Below are positions 35,181-44,462 of a stretch of 64,000 nucleotides of DNA, in pieces. The first letter of the stretch is position 1. Each line of letters opens with the position of its first letter. Both the position numbers and the translations under genes were made by a program. This stretch comes from Hyphococcus sp. (GTDB lineage: Bacteria; Pseudomonadota; Alphaproteobacteria; Caulobacterales; Parvularculaceae): positions 62,001 to 126,000 of the forward strand of contig JANQON010000016.1 in the NCBI GenBank assembly GCA_028289605.1. Direction: 5' to 3'. The notes under the pieces are model-generated. The model saw nothing but the letters and a program-made list of their open reading frames with translations, did no database searches and was not told the origin of the DNA.

Positions 35181-38147
35181 ATGTCAAAAGTTACTATCGG
35201 TGCGTCCGAATTCGCGGCTCACCCTCATTGTATTTCTCACAAGAAAAAATTGACGCTGATGTCGTCAGCCGCACTAGCGGCTTTTGCTTTTGCGCCGGTT
35301 GCGCATGCGCAGATCGAAATTGTGGACGATACGCCTGTTGTTAATCCGGGCGGCCAAACGGTCAACGCCGCGGCGGGCGTAACGCAAACTGTCAATTCGG
35401 GCGACAATATCGAACTGGAGGACAATACAAATGACAACACGGTCATCACCAACTCCGGCGCGCTCGTCAACAATGACGATAGCGACGAAGACAACGTCGT
35501 TTTCATCGATAACTCCGAAGACGACATTTCAATTACAAACAACGCATCGGGCGTTATGGAAGGCGTCAACGGCGTTATCTTCATGGAAGGCGATGGGCTG
35601 ACGCTGGTCAATGACGGGCTTATCCAGGGTGTCGGAAATGCCGACGAGGGCGTCATCTATTTCGACCGCGACACCGACAGCACGCTTCACACACTGACGA
35701 ACAATGGAACGATTACGAACCTAGCTGTAGGCTCTCTTCGAAATGATGGCGTAACGGCTACCACTGAGGGCGGCGGACCTACAATTGGCATTGACGCTTT
35801 GCTCGACACGACAACGATCACGATAATCAACACAGGCACGATCTCTAATCAAGACACAACGGATTCAGACTCGGACGCTATCAACTTCAACGGCGATCCA
35901 GGCAGCACAGGTGGTATGGATCGCGGGTGCCTTGAAGATTCTGGCGCCACCGTTCTTTGTCAGTTTCAAGTCGATATCACTAATTCGGGCACGATCTCCA
36001 CAGCGCGGGACAATGGCAGCAACGCGGGCATCCGTATTGAACAAGATGCTGTTGTTTCCGGCACAATCACGAATGAAATCGGCGGTGCAATCATCGGCGC
36101 CCGTAACGGCGTCAATGTAAACGGCGCGCACGCTGACCATAATCTGACCATCAATAATGCTGGAACGATTGAAGGAACGTCCGGCTCTGGTCTCGTTATT
36201 ACCGGCGCCGGCGTAACGCTGAACAATCAGGCAGGCGGCGTCATAACGGGCGGCAATGAGGGGCTCCTCATTGAAGGTACAACGATCAGCATCGATATCG
36301 GTCCGTCAACAACGTCTGGCGTTGCGGTTGCGGCGATTAACAACACATTTGTTAATGCTGGAACGATCAGCGGAAGCAATGCGTCGGTCGACGCCTCTGG
36401 TGCTGGCGAAGGCATTACTTTCGAACAACAGGGCGGCGCGCTGACTGGCGATTTCTTGGGATCAGCCGGCTTCACCGATCAGCTAAACTTTACCACTGCT
36501 GATTTTACGATGACGCACGACATCTTGCAGGGCGTGAATGTATTTGTTGCAGGCAGTGCTGACTTGATTGTCAGCGGCGCGCGCACGATTGACGGCGACC
36601 TTGTTTCCGACGGCGAGCTTTCGTTTGTGCTGGGATCAGACAGTTTGAATGTCGCCGGCGATGTAACGTTGAACGCCGGCAGCCTTGTCAATGTTGCCGA
36701 CACCAACGGACAAATTTCCGCTGTTGGTGATCAGTTCACACTCATTACAGCGGGCGGCGCGCTAACCAATAATGCAACGCTCGCAGTGACCGATTCAAGT
36801 TTCCTGCTTGATTTTGTCGTCGTTGGCGGATCCCCGAATAACCTCGTCGTGGAGGCGACGATGTCGGGATCTCCACCGCCGCCTCCGCCGCCACCGCCGC
36901 CGGGACCACCGCCGCCTCCGCCGCCACCGCCGCCTCCGCCGCCGCCGCCGCCTCCGCCGCCGCCACCGCCGCCGGGGCCGGCAGGCACGTTGTTCACGTC
37001 GTCGAATGCGAACGTTCAGTCATTTGGCAATTCCATTGTGGCCGCGTTTAACGACGGCGAGTTCGATGCGGATGTGTTTGCAAGCTTGGCGGCCATTCCG
37101 GATGAAGAGACCTTCATCGATGCGACGGAATCGTTGCTCCCCGATCTTTCTAATGGCGGCGCAATCCAAGTTTTCGAAACCGTCGACGGTGTCGGGCGCA
37201 TAATTAATCGGCGCATTTCTAATGCGATGGGCCCGTCGGCTTCGATTCAGTCCAGCGCCCGCTTGGCTGCAGCGCAAAATGTTGCAACGGACGCGTCCGC
37301 CGCTCAGCAGCGGTACTATTCGGCGCAGTCTGGCCCGTGGGTAAACGGATCCTATCGCATTGGTGAACAAAGCAACACGAATGCTTCGGGACCGTCTTCC
37401 GGTTACAGCGCCAATGCCTATTCGGTCGCAATCGGTTATGATCACGCAATTGACGGCCGAACACTTATTGGTCTGTCTGGAAGCTATTCGAGCGTGGACG
37501 TCGATCTTGAACGTGCAGCTTCCGATGAGCTTGAATTGGAAGTCTTCCAGGTTGCCGCTTACGCCGCGCGGCGCATGAACAATTTGTTCCTGAACGGTCA
37601 GGTTGGGTATGCGTTCGGCGATGTCAGCGCAATGCGCAACAGCGCGCTCGGGCTGGTAACCAGCGAATATGATGTCAGCGGCATTAACGTGCAGGCGAAC
37701 GCAAGTTACGACCTTTTCCCAGATGACAGGGGCTATCTTGCGCCGATGGCTGGTCTTCATTTCGGCTCTTACTCAACGGACGATTACGTTGAGCAGGGCG
37801 GGTTGAACCTGGCCGTTGAGATGGACCGGACCGACTTCCTCGAACTCAAGGGCGGCGTAATACTCGGCCGCGACATAGACATGGATGATGGCGGCGTTCT
37901 CGATATACATGGATACGCCGCCTACGTCACCGATGTGACGGGTCAGGCAACCAACATCATAGCGAATTTCGGTTCTCAGTCGGTTGGTCTGCAAGGGCTC
38001 GAAAGCGACGATCAGCGCGCCGAAATTGGCGCTGGTTTTAACTGGCATACCGCTGGCGGAATTATCGTTGGCGCCGAACTCGATGGCGAGCTTGGACCGA
38101 ACTATTCGTCGGTAGGCGGATCGGTTCGTGTGAAATTCCGGTTTTAA
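35181..38147 (+). CDS. large autotransporter with beta-helix passenger
   Basis: A 988-aa type V secretion protein. The ATG at 35181 has GGAGGA at 8-base spacing; the long signal (KKKLTLMSSAALAAFAFAPVAHAQ) is the extended type seen in autotransporters. Residues about 45-560 are repeats of NxGxI / ITNSGTI type (TNNGTITN, NAGTIEGTSGSGLVITGAG), a right-handed beta-helix passenger. A Pro-only linker of about 35 residues (36871-36979) leads to the 12-strand beta domain (PSSGYSANAYSVAIGYDHAID ... VRVKFRF, with terminal Phe). Passenger function is unknown; adhesion to polysaccharide surfaces fits the alginate context. Confidence 0.88.
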   Translation: MSKVTIGASEFAAHPHCISHKKKLTLMSSAALAAFAFAPVAHAQIEIVDDTPVVNPGGQTVNAAAGVTQTVNSGDNIELEDNTNDNTVITNSGALVNNDDSDEDNVVFIDNSEDDISITNNASGVMEGVNGVIFMEGDGLTLVNDGLIQGVGNADEGVIYFDRDTDSTLHTLTNNGTITNLAVGSLRNDGVTATTEGGGPTIGIDALLDTTTITIINTGTISNQDTTDSDSDAINFNGDPGSTGGMDRGCLEDSGATVLCQFQVDITNSGTISTARDNGSNAGIRIEQDAVVSGTITNEIGGAIIGARNGVNVNGAHADHNLTINNAGTIEGTSGSGLVITGAGVTLNNQAGGVITGGNEGLLIEGTTISIDIGPSTTSGVAVAAINNTFVNAGTISGSNASVDASGAGEGITFEQQGGALTGDFLGSAGFTDQLNFTTADFTMTHDILQGVNVFVAGSADLIVSGARTIDGDLVSDGELSFVLGSDSLNVAGDVTLNAGSLVNVADTNGQISAVGDQFTLITAGGALTNNATLAVTDSSFLLDFVVVGGSPNNLVVEATMSGSPPPPPPPPPPGPPPPPPPPPPPPPPPPPPPPPPPGPAGTLFTSSNANVQSFGNSIVAAFNDGEFDADVFASLAAIPDEETFIDATESLLPDLSNGGAIQVFETVDGVGRIINRRISNAMGPSASIQSSARLAAAQNVATDASAAQQRYYSAQSGPWVNGSYRIGEQSNTNASGPSSGYSANAYSVAIGYDHAIDGRTLIGLSGSYSSVDVDLERAASDELELEVFQVAAYAARRMNNLFLNGQVGYAFGDVSAMRNSALGLVTSEYDVSGINVQANASYDLFPDDRGYLAPMAGLHFGSYSTDDYVEQGGLNLAVEMDRTDFLELKGGVILGRDIDMDDGGVLDIHGYAAYVTDVTGQATNIIANFGSQSVGLQGLESDDQRAEIGAGFNWHTAGGIIVGAELDGELGPNYSSVGGSVRVKFRF

Positions 38148-38232
38148 GTCGCGGCAAGCCGCGCATTGTCGAATGTCGCGCGGCCTGCCCTGTTGATTGA
38201 GTAATTCAAAAAGACGCCAAGGGAGGGGTCAC

Positions 38233-41200
38233 ATGAAAACGCAAACAAAGCACGCAATTGACGCGCCAACGAAAATGAGAGTCGGTAAGCTAAAGGGATT
38301 GCTCCTTTCTTCAGTGATATTGCCAGGCGCGGTGCTCACTGGCGCTGTCGCCCATGCGCAAGACACGGGTGCGCAGGAAGGCGAAGACGTCATCGTCGTT
38401 CAAGGCAGCCGGCGCATTGTGCAGGATGCGATCGATCTGAAGCGAAATTCGACGCAGATTGTTGATGGTCTTTCCGCCGATGAAATTGGCGACCTTCCGG
38501 CTCTTTCTATTGGTGAGGCGCTTGAAAACATAACGGGCGTCGCCTCTCATCGCGAGAATGGAGGGGCAACAGAAGTGTCGATCCGGGGCCTTGGTCCATA
38601 TCTTTCATCAACAGTGGTGAACGGACGTGCGGCGACGAATGGTTCGGGCGACCGTTCGGTGAATTTTTCCCAGTTTCCGTCGGAAATGGTGAACAAGCTC
38701 GCCGTATTCAAAACGCAGGATGCGAGCCAGATCGAAGGCGGCGTGGCCGGACAGATTCAGCTTGAAACAATCAAGCCGCTCGATTTCGGCAAGCGCCGTT
38801 TTCAATTTGAGGCCAAAGGCAATGTGAATCCGGATCAGCTCAACCAGGTCGATACGCTGGCGGGCGACATCGGTTATCGGCTCACCAGCAGCTATACCGA
38901 CCAGTTTGACATCGGAGGCGGAGAGCTTGGGTTCTCGATCGGGGCGCAGCGTAGCTATATCTCTCAGCCGGAAGCAGAGAGCCGTCAAACAAGTTCGACA
39001 AGTAACTCACGCCCAGCTTGTGTTATCAGCGATGGTTTGGATCAGTACACCGATCAAACGTTTGGTGGTACGTTTACAGGGTTCTCCAACAATCCGGAAA
39101 CAGAAGATCGCGGCGACGATGATTGTGATGATTTCAATGATCGTCGCAATCCTGATAACCTGATTCAGCGTGGCTCGGATACCGAGGGTTTCGATACGGC
39201 AATCGATCCGTTGACCGGACAAGCCATTGATGCAGGTACGCCGTTTGCTTTTGCCCCGTCTCAACGTCACTTCCGTCAGAACGATACGCTTGACGAGCGT
39301 GACGCCATTTTTGGAGCGGTGCAGTGGCGTCCGAATGATCGCACCGAAGTCAACTTTGATATGCAGTGGTCAGAGCGTACTCAGTCTGAGCTCCGCAATG
39401 ACTTAACTTTTAACGGCGGGCGTCGAAACGACACGTCACTGAATATCGGGCCGGGCGGAACTACAACGACATTAGATTCGCTTGTTCTGACGCCCAACGG
39501 CGGCATTCTCAGAGGGATCACCGACAACACGATCGAAATTCAGGGCGGCGACTTTGAGCGCAAAGAAAGATATGTCGGCGGCGGTTTGAATATCGCCTAT
39601 GACGTAACCGACCGCCTGACGCTTTCTGCCGATATTGCGTATTCTGACACCGAGCGGACAGAGTTCGCAAAAGAGTTCCGCATCCAATCGAACATTTCGC
39701 CTGTTATCCTATTCGATCGCACTGACGGCCGGAATGTGCCTCAATATACGCTTTTTGATGAAGAGTTTGACGTAAACGATCACTCTCTTTTTGTCGATCG
39801 CTTGCGTGTGCGGATAGACAATGACCGCTTCCGCGATAACTCTATCTTGTCCGGGCGTTTCGACGCCAGTTACGAAGTCGACAACGGCTTTTTCACGACA
39901 GCTTCAGCCGGCGTACGCTGGGCTGAGCAGGACTATCTGGAACTGGTTGGCGGCTTCGACTCCGGCGATCCCTTCAACGTCAATTCGGGCCGCTTCTCCT
40001 TCGAAATCGAAGACAATACCGACCTGAACATCAATAACCGGCAGGTCGTAGACGGAGACGGCACGGCGACGACAGGCCTGGCGTCTCAATGGGTCGATAT
40101 AATCGCAGATGTAAATCTCGCATGTCAGACCGAGTTTCCGGAGAGCAATTTCCTCAGCAGCCAGCGAGACGGCGAACTGGTCACCAACGTTGCTGATGAT
40201 GGCACGGTGCTCAGTGCAACCAGCAGCTTCGCCACGTTTGACGCGGGATGTGTTGCTGATACGGCCGTTGCCTCACTGAACGCGATCCTGGGCGACATCA
40301 ATCTGGCGATTGCCGACCGAGGTGACGTTGATGGGGTCCTTGGGGCGCTTAGCAGTGGCATTCCGTCCCTCGAAGAAGTCAACAGCCGGACGATTGATGT
40401 ACAGGAAGTCACTCACGCTTTCTACGCAATGACCGGCTACGAAACGTCCATCGGCGATTTCCCGGTATCCGGAAGCATTGGCGTTCGCGTAGTGCACACG
40501 GAAGTTGATGCGACCGGTTATCGTCCATCGCTTACAGTCAACCAAACCGGTGGCGTCTTTACGATCGCCGAAGGCGACCTCGCGCCCGTAAGCTTGTCGC
40601 ACGACTACACATCGGTTTTACCCAGCGCGAACGCGATCATCGAAATTGATGATGACAAGCTTGTGCGTCTCGGTGTCTTCCGGGCGTTATCGCGCCCCGA
40701 TCCGGCGGATATGGGTTTCGCCCGCAATGTCAACGTGATTGGGGACGATGAGGACGCGACCGAGCTTGAAGGTCTCATTCAAAACATAACGGCAACGGGT
40801 AACCCTGCGATTGATCCGCTGATGTCATGGAATTTCGACGCTGGCGTTGAATGGTATCCGAATGAAGATTCCATCCTTGCTGTAAGTGCTTACTACAAGA
40901 TTTTCCAGGGCGGATTCTCGAACGTCATTGTCAACGAGACCTACGAGCTCAATGGCGTTCCTGTTGAGTTCCCGGTTGCTGTTCAGCAGACGAATGAAGA
41001 CACGAGCAACTTGTTTGGTGTCGAAGTTACGGCGGCGCACCGTTTCAGCTACCTGCCGGGCATTCTGAGCGGTTTGGGTGCGAAAATCAGTTACAACTAC
41101 GTGTATTCCGACTTTGAGTTTGAGGACAGCCGTTATGGCGATCTCTTCCAGACGCAGCTGGATGGCGCTATTGTTCAGACGAATGAGGGCATTATTGCGC

Positions 41201-41529
41201 CTGGCGGTTTGCCCGGTCTTTCCGAGAACACGTTGTCGGCGCAGGTTTACTATCAGATCGGCGATCTTGACCTTCAGGTGAACTACAAATACCGCGACAG
41301 CTACTTCCAACCCTTCGTATCTGACGGAACGCGGCTGCGCTATGTCGGCGATGTTGGCGTCTGGGAAGCGCGAGCGTCCTACTATGTAACGGACAGTGTT
41401 CGGTTGTCGGCTGAAGCGATCAACCTGTTCAGTGAGCCAAAAGAACAATTCGCGTTCGTTGAAGATGACCTCTACGAAGTCAACGACTATGGTCCGCGAT
41501 TGTTCTTCGGTGTTCGCGGGCGGTTCTGA
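38233..41529 (+). CDS. TonB-dependent receptor, alginate/oligosaccharide type
   Basis: A 1098-aa outer-membrane receptor. The ATG at 38233 follows GGGAGGGG. A signal peptide ends VAHAQD, then the TonB-box-like EDVIVVQGSRR and the plug with EIGDLPALSIGEALENITGVA and REGG-like NGGATEVSIRGLGPYLSSTVVNGR, the TIGR01782 pattern of Caulobacter/sphingomonad/Xanthomonas carbohydrate receptors. The barrel ends LFFGVRGRF. No FecI/FecR or SusD partner is present. With two PL7 lyases nearby, uptake of alginate oligosaccharides is the likely role. Confidence 0.88.
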   Translation: MKTQTKHAIDAPTKMRVGKLKGLLLSSVILPGAVLTGAVAHAQDTGAQEGEDVIVVQGSRRIVQDAIDLKRNSTQIVDGLSADEIGDLPALSIGEALENITGVASHRENGGATEVSIRGLGPYLSSTVVNGRAATNGSGDRSVNFSQFPSEMVNKLAVFKTQDASQIEGGVAGQIQLETIKPLDFGKRRFQFEAKGNVNPDQLNQVDTLAGDIGYRLTSSYTDQFDIGGGELGFSIGAQRSYISQPEAESRQTSSTSNSRPACVISDGLDQYTDQTFGGTFTGFSNNPETEDRGDDDCDDFNDRRNPDNLIQRGSDTEGFDTAIDPLTGQAIDAGTPFAFAPSQRHFRQNDTLDERDAIFGAVQWRPNDRTEVNFDMQWSERTQSELRNDLTFNGGRRNDTSLNIGPGGTTTTLDSLVLTPNGGILRGITDNTIEIQGGDFERKERYVGGGLNIAYDVTDRLTLSADIAYSDTERTEFAKEFRIQSNISPVILFDRTDGRNVPQYTLFDEEFDVNDHSLFVDRLRVRIDNDRFRDNSILSGRFDASYEVDNGFFTTASAGVRWAEQDYLELVGGFDSGDPFNVNSGRFSFEIEDNTDLNINNRQVVDGDGTATTGLASQWVDIIADVNLACQTEFPESNFLSSQRDGELVTNVADDGTVLSATSSFATFDAGCVADTAVASLNAILGDINLAIADRGDVDGVLGALSSGIPSLEEVNSRTIDVQEVTHAFYAMTGYETSIGDFPVSGSIGVRVVHTEVDATGYRPSLTVNQTGGVFTIAEGDLAPVSLSHDYTSVLPSANAIIEIDDDKLVRLGVFRALSRPDPADMGFARNVNVIGDDEDATELEGLIQNITATGNPAIDPLMSWNFDAGVEWYPNEDSILAVSAYYKIFQGGFSNVIVNETYELNGVPVEFPVAVQQTNEDTSNLFGVEVTAAHRFSYLPGILSGLGAKISYNYVYSDFEFEDSRYGDLFQTQLDGAIVQTNEGIIAPGGLPGLSENTLSAQVYYQIGDLDLQVNYKYRDSYFQPFVSDGTRLRYVGDVGVWEARASYYVTDSVRLSAEAINLFSEPKEQFAFVEDDLYEVNDYGPRLFFGVRGRF

Positions 41530-41986
41530 ACCGTGACGATTGGGTTGGTTGATTCCAGGCTCTAAGGTCTGGATCAACCCGTTCCACGGTCCGCCTGCGA
41601 TGCCTACCGTCGGCAGGCGCCGGCGTAATCGTGACATCAAGCGGCAAAGGTGTTTCAGCAAGTTCTTGTCGGTGTTTTGAGCGCCCGGCGAATGCTGTGT
41701 TCAATGCTCGAGCGATTGCGACCGAAAAGAACGATGACGACGCGTAGGGGCGGTCATTCACGTACTGATCAAGCAGGCCGTCTCCCTTGCTTCTACCTCG
41801 GACCAGCCCGACCGGATCAACATCCAGTGTCATCGCGAATGTACAGCGCTCGTCGCTCGCTTCCGGATAGACCATCACGGCTTTTCCGAAAGCAAGGTCT
41901 ACGGCATGCATGTTCTCGGGGTTTTTATGAAGAAGATACCCGAGATCAGTCGACGGTTGATGATCTGTCGAAATGGTGAGGAGCAT
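41480..41986 (-). pseudogene. hen1: truncated Hen1, N-terminal domain only
   Basis: The first about 115 residues match the N-terminal ligase-activating domain of bacterial Hen1 (3'-terminal RNA ribose 2'-O-methyltransferase): DLGYLLHKNPENMHAVDLAFGKAVMVYPEA, TLDVDPVGLVRGR, GLLDQYVNDRPY, SSFFSVAIARALNTAFAGRS, TPLPLDV. Homology stops near 41635 and the frame then runs out-of-family (Arg/Pro-rich) into the antisense of the TonB receptor end. The methyltransferase domain (about 250 residues) is absent and no Pnkp gene is in the window. It is the last gene of the RNA-repair-type cluster, 5 bases after its neighbour. Confidence 0.85.
41542..41580. terminator. hairpin after TonB receptor
   Basis: GGGTTGGTTGATTCCAG and CTGGATCAACCC form a stem (one bulge) 13 bases after the receptor stop. 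It lacks a T-tract. It also lies in the region where the truncated Hen1 frame runs out. Confidence 0.45.
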
Positions 41987-41991
41987 GTTGT

Positions 41992-42888
41992 CTATTCGAT
42001 CGTATAATCGTCATCAATAACTGCACCTGCCGCCAGCATTGCTGGAGACACGCCTGGTTGGTCAAAATTTCGAAGAACCCTCGCGAGGTTCGCCGGGCGT
42101 ACGAATTCACGAGGCCAAAGGCAGCCGGAATCGTCGATGGCATGATAGAACTCTGAAAAAATGCGATTGAGCGCGCGCATTTCGTAAAGCCGGCCTGATT
42201 TCTTGGGGCCCAGCCTTAAACCAAGGACGCTTTTTTGAGCGAGCTCGTCCCAATGGATATAAATCGAATCACATGGAGGAATCACCGTTGGGATACCGTC
42301 TGGCCAGACTACTCCAGTAGAAAAGTTTCCGCCGGCTTCAAACACAAACATGGTTGGAAAAAACACATCTTCGTTTGTTTCCGCCTCACGATCTTTCTTT
42401 TGAAAGTTCCAGCGCCATAAAACCTCCAATTTTTCCGAGGGCATCAGCTTGGGTGTAAATCCGTGATTCTCCCCCATTGATTTCACCGCCCAACGGCTAT
42501 GCTTTGAAAAGCTTGCAACAAATTTCTTGTCGTCAAAAGCGACAAAGTCATCTTCCGACTCCTGTGGATCACACACTTCAAGTCCGAATCGATTGGCAAA
42601 CTGTTGAATCTCCAATGCACATTCTACAGCGAAGAATTTGGGTCTTAGGTAGTTCAGAAGAACCACGGCGAAAACTGAGCGTTTCGTGTCGGGCGCGTCT
42701 GCGGGATCGAAAACGCTGCCGAATTCGACAATGAAGTAGACGCCGGTATCCTTATTCTCGTACATGGCCTGGCTATCGTTTATATTTTCGGGATCATAGT
42801 TCGTCCTGTTCATGAACCATTCCTGCACGTCACGAATATTCGGGACGGTTTCGATCTCTTTTGATGCAAACCAAAGATCAAAGCTCAT
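41992..42888 (-). CDS. conserved hypothetical in RNA-repair cluster
   Basis: A 298-aa protein I do not recognise. GAGGAA precedes the ATG. It is soluble, acidic and Trp/Phe-rich (MSFDLWFASKEIETVPNIRDVQEWFMNRTNY; RSVFAVVLLNYLRPKFFAVECALEIQQFANRFGLEV), with a DPQ(E) segment and no signal peptide or membrane helix. The central LEVLWRWNFQKKDREAE and IYIHWDELAQKS show alternating hydrophobics of a beta-rich fold. It lies between the RlaP-like gene (15 bases) and the Hen1 relic (5 bases), so co-transcription is likely. Confidence 0.75.
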   Translation of the reverse strand: MSFDLWFASKEIETVPNIRDVQEWFMNRTNYDPENINDSQAMYENKDTGVYFIVEFGSVFDPADAPDTKRSVFAVVLLNYLRPKFFAVECALEIQQFANRFGLEVCDPQESEDDFVAFDDKKFVASFSKHSRWAVKSMGENHGFTPKLMPSEKLEVLWRWNFQKKDREAETNEDVFFPTMFVFEAGGNFSTGVVWPDGIPTVIPPCDSIYIHWDELAQKSVLGLRLGPKKSGRLYEMRALNRIFSEFYHAIDDSGCLWPREFVRPANLARVLRNFDQPGVSPAMLAAGAVIDDDYTIE

Positions 42889-42903
42889 GGGTTCCTCAAG
42901 CTC

Positions 42904-43707
42904 TCAAGGCCGATTGCTGAGAAGGTAACGGAACAAATCGTTCGCCTCGCCAATCAAATCCGCGCTAGGCGCAGAAAGCTCGCTCGCTGCACTTTTTGCT
43001 GCATCGATCTCTTGCTCTATCAACGCATCAAGCGCCGCGTGGCGCGGACCTGCGCCAAGCTCTTTTGTTTTGGCTTTCTTCTCCAGAAGCACGTCAAGGA
43101 ATTCCGACACTTTGTTGGGCAACTTTACGCCCGCACGAAGCTCTGTAAGGTTCATCGGCACTGGCTTTTCGGTGTGGGTGCGCAACCACATCAGTGCCAG
43201 TACGGGCCTCAGTGAGTAAAAATACTTCTTGAGCTTTACTTCCTCCTCGTCTGCGATGAAACGGGAATATTGGGACTCGGCCAGATGCAAGTAATGATAG
43301 CTGCTAGGACGCTGATGCGCCGTCTTCTCGCCAAGCGCAGCGATTTTTTCCATTGCCTGTTCGTCGGCGCGATAGACAATTGGCGAACGCAACCATTCCA
43401 ACAAGACGGGGTTAGGTTTCACTAGCAACTGGAGCGCCTTCTTTAGGTCCCAGCCATTGATATCGAGGTCTCCTTCGATAGGCAGCTCGATCACATCTCG
43501 CCGTGCGTCGATCGACAGATACCAGTCTTTTTCGCGCACATAGACGAAGCGCACATCATAATCGGAGTCTGGGGAGGGAAATCCCCATGCGCGACTACCA
43601 GATTCAATCGCAAACAGTATGCGCACACTTTCGTTCTGTTCGACCGCGTCGAGGCGACCGTCGATCAGTGCGCGCATATCACTTGGTATAGCTGGTGTTG
43701 AAGTCAT
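42904..43707 (-). CDS. nucleotidyltransferase of the RlaP (PF10127-like) family
   Basis: A 267-aa Pol-beta-superfamily nucleotidyltransferase. The catalytic motif is ESGSRAWGFPSPDSDYDVRFVY (residues 35-56; GS...D49-x-D51), then a third acidic site near DINGWDLKKALQLL. LLVKPNPVLLEWLRSPIVY is the conserved helix of this family. RlaP proteins are named as RNA-ligase-associated nucleotidyltransferases, proposed to add or mend nucleotides at broken RNA ends; here rtcB is in the same operon. The ATG at 43707 is preferred over a TTG at 43737. A relic of a related gene is at 26832-26879. Confidence 0.87.
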   Translation of the reverse strand: MTSTPAIPSDMRALIDGRLDAVEQNESVRILFAIESGSRAWGFPSPDSDYDVRFVYVREKDWYLSIDARRDVIELPIEGDLDINGWDLKKALQLLVKPNPVLLEWLRSPIVYRADEQAMEKIAALGEKTAHQRPSSYHYLHLAESQYSRFIADEEEVKLKKYFYSLRPVLALMWLRTHTEKPVPMNLTELRAGVKLPNKVSEFLDVLLEKKAKTKELGAGPRHAALDALIEQEIDAAKSAASELSAPSADLIGEANDLFRYLLSNRP

Positions 43708-43744
43708 CGCGTTTCGTTTTTCGATACTACTGTTCAAAGTGCTG

Positions 43745-44410
43745 TTATCGCCGAGGGCGAATTTCGAACACCGTTCTTACAGCGCCGGCAATCCTGATGT
43801 CCCCAGGGTTTATCGATTCCAGGACGTCGCTTTCATCAATAATCGCTTGCGGATGCCCTTCATGCAGTCCGTGCGGACGGTTTGCAGCTTCAAGCCAATC
43901 GGGGTTTACATCCTCGATATGCAAGATGTTCCCGACATCGGCGTCTGCGGCGTCACAGTAGACCGTGGCCTTTTCCCGGGCAGCTTCAATGGCTAATCGT
44001 CGTGCTTCGGCGCGGAACTCTTTAAGCTTGCTGGTCTGGAAATCGACCGACTGCACCGAGTTGACTCCCGCCTCAATCGCCCCGGTCACCACCCGTTCGA
44101 CATCATCAAGCGTTTTCAATATTACTCGATAAGATATACGGGCTTGGTACCCGACGAGTTTTTGGGTTTGCCAGTTTCTGCTTTCTTGCAAAGCGATAAG
44201 GGACGTATTGACGTCGCCGTTCTCCAAATTTTTAAGGAAAGCCAATACATGTTCTGACGCGGCCCTTGTTTTCTCAAAAGCCCTTTTAGCCGCCGTTTCG
44301 GTGACCTCCACAGACATTGAAATAATCGCCATATCAGGTCTTGCGCGAACAATACCTGAGCCGAATGTTGTGACGCCAACCGGCGCGACGATTGATTGAT
44401 TGTTCAACAT
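43745..44410 (-). CDS. SIMPL-domain protein (cytoplasmic type)
   Basis: A 221-aa SIMPL domain protein. The ATG at 44410 follows AAGGGAAG. It begins VTTFGSGIVRARPDMAIISMSVEVTETAAKRAFEKTRAA, the typical first SIMPL strand-helix unit, then YQARISYRVILKTLDDVERVVTGAIEAGVNSVQSVDFQTSK and AARLAIEAAREKATVYCDAADADVGNILHIED. Unlike most SIMPL proteins it has no signal peptide or membrane helix, so it stays in the cytoplasm. SIMPL proteins bind partners in signalling; linkage here to RNA-repair genes is by operon position. Confidence 0.85.
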   Translation of the reverse strand: MLNNQSIVAPVGVTTFGSGIVRARPDMAIISMSVEVTETAAKRAFEKTRAASEHVLAFLKNLENGDVNTSLIALQESRNWQTQKLVGYQARISYRVILKTLDDVERVVTGAIEAGVNSVQSVDFQTSKLKEFRAEARRLAIEAAREKATVYCDAADADVGNILHIEDVNPDWLEAANRPHGLHEGHPQAIIDESDVLESINPGDIRIAGAVRTVFEIRPRR

Positions 44411-44462
44411 TGTCGAACTTCCCTTCTTGTATCGAACATATACTCTATTCTCTTTAGCCATT

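Noticed and set aside
36745-36997. Minus-strand Gly-rich frame across the autotransporter linker
   Set aside because: It is the antisense of the Pro repeat (CCG/CGG) and has no ribosome-binding site.
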